Source: Limnohabitans sp. Jir72
Lineage (GTDB): Bacteria; Pseudomonadota; Gammaproteobacteria; Burkholderiales; Burkholderiaceae_C
Direction of reading: 5' to 3'
Assembly (NCBI RefSeq): GCF_003063575.1
Contig: NZ_NESC01000003.1
Span: 248,001-312,000, forward strand
Length of the DNA: 64,000 nt
Shown here: positions 62,266 through 64,000 of the stretch, in pieces
How the letters are laid out: each line of letters opens with the position of its first letter
Numbering within the stretch: the stretch's first letter is position 1
The notes under the pieces: generated by a model
Databases searched by the model: none
Told to the model about the DNA's origin: nothing
What the model saw: the letters and a program-made list of their open reading frames with translations, nothing else
Program-made: the position numbers and the translations under genes

Positions 62266-62868
62266 TCAACCCAGTTGTTTCAAAAAAGTGGCGCTGTCCA
62301 TCACATCGCCCACCGACGCCATGTCGGCCAACGCGGCTTGGTGCGCGGCGTCGCTGAAGGCGGCGCAACCGTCGGACAACACGATCACATGGTAGTCACG
62401 CACATGCGCATCGCGCACCGTGCTGGCCACGCCACCGTTGGTGACGATGCCGCACACCACCAAGGTGTCGATGCCCGATTTCTTGAGCACCCAATCAAGC
62501 TGCGTGTTGAAGAAGGCCGAGTAAGCCACCTTGAACACCGACACATCCACCAGCGGGGCGAGCAAGTCCACATTGGCCTGACCCCGGCTGCCCGGCGCAA
62601 AGTCGCCTTGGCGCAAAAACGGGCGGCGCTCTTTCAGGTGTGCCGAGATCATGGGCTCGCCCTGCGCGTTGGGCCACAACGTGAACAAACTGGCCGTGAC
62701 CAAGCCGCCATGGGCTTTGATGGCACGCGCCACCGGCGCCATGCGCTCGGGCAGCTTCACGGCTTCGGCGCTCAGGGTGTTGCCCCGGGCATAAGCGCCG
62801 TCGGGCGCGAGAAAGTCGTTTTGCAGGTCGACGATGACCATGCCGAGTTTGGCGTTTTGCAAATTCAT
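62266..62868 (-). CDS. isochorismatase-fold hydrolase lacking the catalytic cysteine
   Basis: 200 aa. The N-terminus LGMVIVDLQNDFL holds the catalytic Asp (D14) and FKVAYSAFFNTQLD the Lys (K113) with YSAF. The third motif, normally VCGxxTNxCVxxTxRDA with the nucleophilic Cys, reads VCGIVTNGGVASTVRDA: glycine 146 replaces the cysteine. Cysteine hydrolases of this family (nicotinamidase, carbamoyl hydrolases, maleamate amidohydrolase) need that Cys, whereas true isochorismatases do without it. So the reaction may be non-amidase, or this is a binding paralogue. 4-nt overlap with the upstream hyuA-like gene. Confidence 0.85.
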   Translation of the reverse strand: MNLQNAKLGMVIVDLQNDFLAPDGAYARGNTLSAEAVKLPERMAPVARAIKAHGGLVTASLFTLWPNAQGEPMISAHLKERRPFLRQGDFAPGSRGQANVDLLAPLVDVSVFKVAYSAFFNTQLDWVLKKSGIDTLVVCGIVTNGGVASTVRDAHVRDYHVIVLSDGCAAFSDAAHQAALADMASVGDVMDSATFLKQLG

Positions 62869-64000
62869 GCTGTGCGCTCCACCAACAAGTTGCCCAGTTT
62901 GTCGACACGGCCATCAAAGCCCGGCTCCAGCCAAACGGTGGTGTCGGGCTGCTCCAAAATCGCCGGGCCTTGCACCACGGTGCCGACGGGCAGGCTCAGG
63001 CGCTCGTAGCGCTGCGCGGTCCACCACTGGCCTTGGTGGTACACCTGCTGCTCGCCCACCGGGGTGGTGCGGCCTTCGCCTTGCGGCGCCAGCACCGCCA
63101 AGTCGAACTTGGGACGCCGTCCGATGCGGGCATAACGCAGGTTCATCACACGGATCACCGGGCCTTGCAACACACGGCCAAAGGCGTGTTGGTAAGCGGC
63201 CTCAAACGCGGCCAACAAACCGGCGGCATTCAATTGCTCGCGCTTCACAGGCACTTGCAGGGTGTGCGTCTGGCCCATGTAGAGCATGTCGAAGCTGATG
63301 ACTTCATCGACCCGTACAAAGTTCACACCGGCGGAGTCCAGGCGCACCTGGCAAGCCTCGGCCAGTGCGTCCACACGTTCCATCAAACTGGGCCAAGCCA
63401 CATCGGCCAGGGCCACGTTCAAGGTCTGCACCGCGTCGTGGCGCATGTCGGCCATCACGCAGCCCAGCGCCGAAGTGACACCCGGATAACGCGGCACGAT
63501 GCCGGTGGTCACGCCCACCTCGCGCATCATGGCGCAGACATGCAAACCACCGCCGCCGCCAAAGGGCATGTAGGCGAACTGGCGTGGATCGTGGCCACGC
63601 TCAATCGACACCACACGAATCGCACCCGCCATGCGGGCATTGGCCACCGTCAAAATTGCCTCGGCCGCGGCCAGTGCGGTCAAGCCCAAAGGCTCGGCCA
63701 CATGCTGGGTGATGGCTGTTTCGGACAAGCCCGAATCGAGCTTTTGCAACAAACCGCCGCCCAAAGGCCGGTCGGCCGCAATGCGGCCCAGCAGCACGTT
63801 GGCATCGGTCAAGGTGGGCCGGGTGTTGCCGCGTCCATAACAGGCCGGACCGGGAATGCTGCCGGCCGACTCGGGGCCCACTTGCAGCATGCCGCCCGCA
63901 TCGACCGAAGCGATCGAGCCGCCCCCGGCACCGATGGTCTCGATCTGGATCATGGGCGAGCGCACCACCAGGCCAAACTCAATCGACGTTTGCGCCGCCA
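62865..64000 (-). CDS. hydantoinase/oxoprolinase family protein, HyuA-like subunit (C-terminal part)
   Basis: Partial: 377 codons, extending off the right edge; an internal Met at 63968 is not the start because the frame continues in-family as AAQTSIEFGLVVRSPMIQIETIGAGGGSIA. Further blocks PGPACYGRGNTRPTLTDANVLLGRI, ANARMAGAIRVVSIERGHDPRQFAYMPFGGGGGLHVC and PRYPGVTSALGCVMADMRHD are the HyuA/acetophenone carboxylase family. Such ATP-dependent proteins open hydantoin or lactam rings or carboxylate ketones, usually with a HyuB partner, presumably encoded beyond the window. It overlaps the isochorismatase-fold gene by ATGA, so it is upstream in the same operon. Confidence 0.92.
   Translation of the reverse strand, partial: AAQTSIEFGLVVRSPMIQIETIGAGGGSIASVDAGGMLQVGPESAGSIPGPACYGRGNTRPTLTDANVLLGRIAADRPLGGGLLQKLDSGLSETAITQHVAEPLGLTALAAAEAILTVANARMAGAIRVVSIERGHDPRQFAYMPFGGGGGLHVCAMMREVGVTTGIVPRYPGVTSALGCVMADMRHDAVQTLNVALADVAWPSLMERVDALAEACQVRLDSAGVNFVRVDEVISFDMLYMGQTHTLQVPVKREQLNAAGLLAAFEAAYQHAFGRVLQGPVIRVMNLRYARIGRRPKFDLAVLAPQGEGRTTPVGEQQVYHQGQWWTAQRYERLSLPVGTVVQGPAILEQPDTTVWLEPGFDGRVDKLGNLLVERTA

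Overview
The window reads as chromosomal DNA of a betaproteobacterium, most probably Comamonadaceae (order Burkholderiales; a freshwater genus such as Limnohabitans or Rhodoferax would fit). This rests on the high GC content, the protein sequences (liu/mcc leucine cluster, paa genes, Bug-type binding protein, intracellular PHA depolymerase, dusB-fis-purH order) and the dense overlapping operons. I see no prophage, insertion sequence, CRISPR array, rRNA or replication origin. Genes run off both ends: an MFS transporter on the left and a hydantoinase/oxoprolinase on the right.

Layout. 1-4.8 kb: MFS transporter fragment, a lone DUF4212 small membrane protein, a metallophosphoesterase coupled to a Ser/Thr kinase-UspA fusion, and a run of small housekeeping genes. 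4.8-12.4 kb: leucine/isovalerate degradation (HMG-CoA lyase, methylcrotonyl-CoA carboxylase alpha and beta, methylglutaconyl-CoA hydratase) with a divergent AraC-type regulator and two REP-like palindromes flanking mccA. 12.5-14.6 kb: DUF485-ActP acetate uptake operon. 14.6-20.1 kb: a light/DNA-repair island with a DUF2256 mini-protein (56 aa), a cysteine-free Rrf2 regulator, a divergent MerR regulator, a secreted protein, a photolyase/cryptochrome and an Fe-S 6-4 photolyase. 20.1-26.5 kb: an envelope-type two-component system, MipA, and a multicopper oxidase with a YHYH partner. 26.5-32.2 kb: SbtA-like bicarbonate permease with a divergent LysR, a HAD phosphatase, purH, fis and dusB.

32.3-37.1 kb: a three-gene signalling operon (TonB receptor, YfiR-like periplasmic protein, hybrid histidine kinase). 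37.3-39.9 kb: YqaA-like membrane protein, hydrolase and ychF. 40.2-44.3 kb: an mreB that is followed not by mreC but by two proteins sharing an NTF2-like domain and an L,D-transpeptidase, in an unbroken chain of overlapping genes; this is a candidate cell-shape or wall-remodelling module. 44.4-49.6 kb: UbiH-like monooxygenase, dsbC, DUF3429, M61 peptidase and a short SbmA-like transporter. 49.8-53.3 kb: paaK-paaI-paaG divergent from an enoyl-CoA hydratase, with a striking TetR-type palindrome between them; then an elongator tRNA-Met. 53.6-57.1 kb: FAH-type hydratase, cupin, GST and PHA depolymerase.

57.1-64 kb: a tight minus-strand catabolic operon (HyuA-like, isochorismatase-fold hydrolase without the usual cysteine, flavoprotein, ICL/PEPM-family lyase, LigW-like decarboxylase, Bug binding protein, Tat-exported FAH-family protein). 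Its substrate is not obvious, and it is the best candidate for an undescribed pathway. Other items of interest are the light island, the mreB/L,D-transpeptidase chain and the REP-like palindromes.
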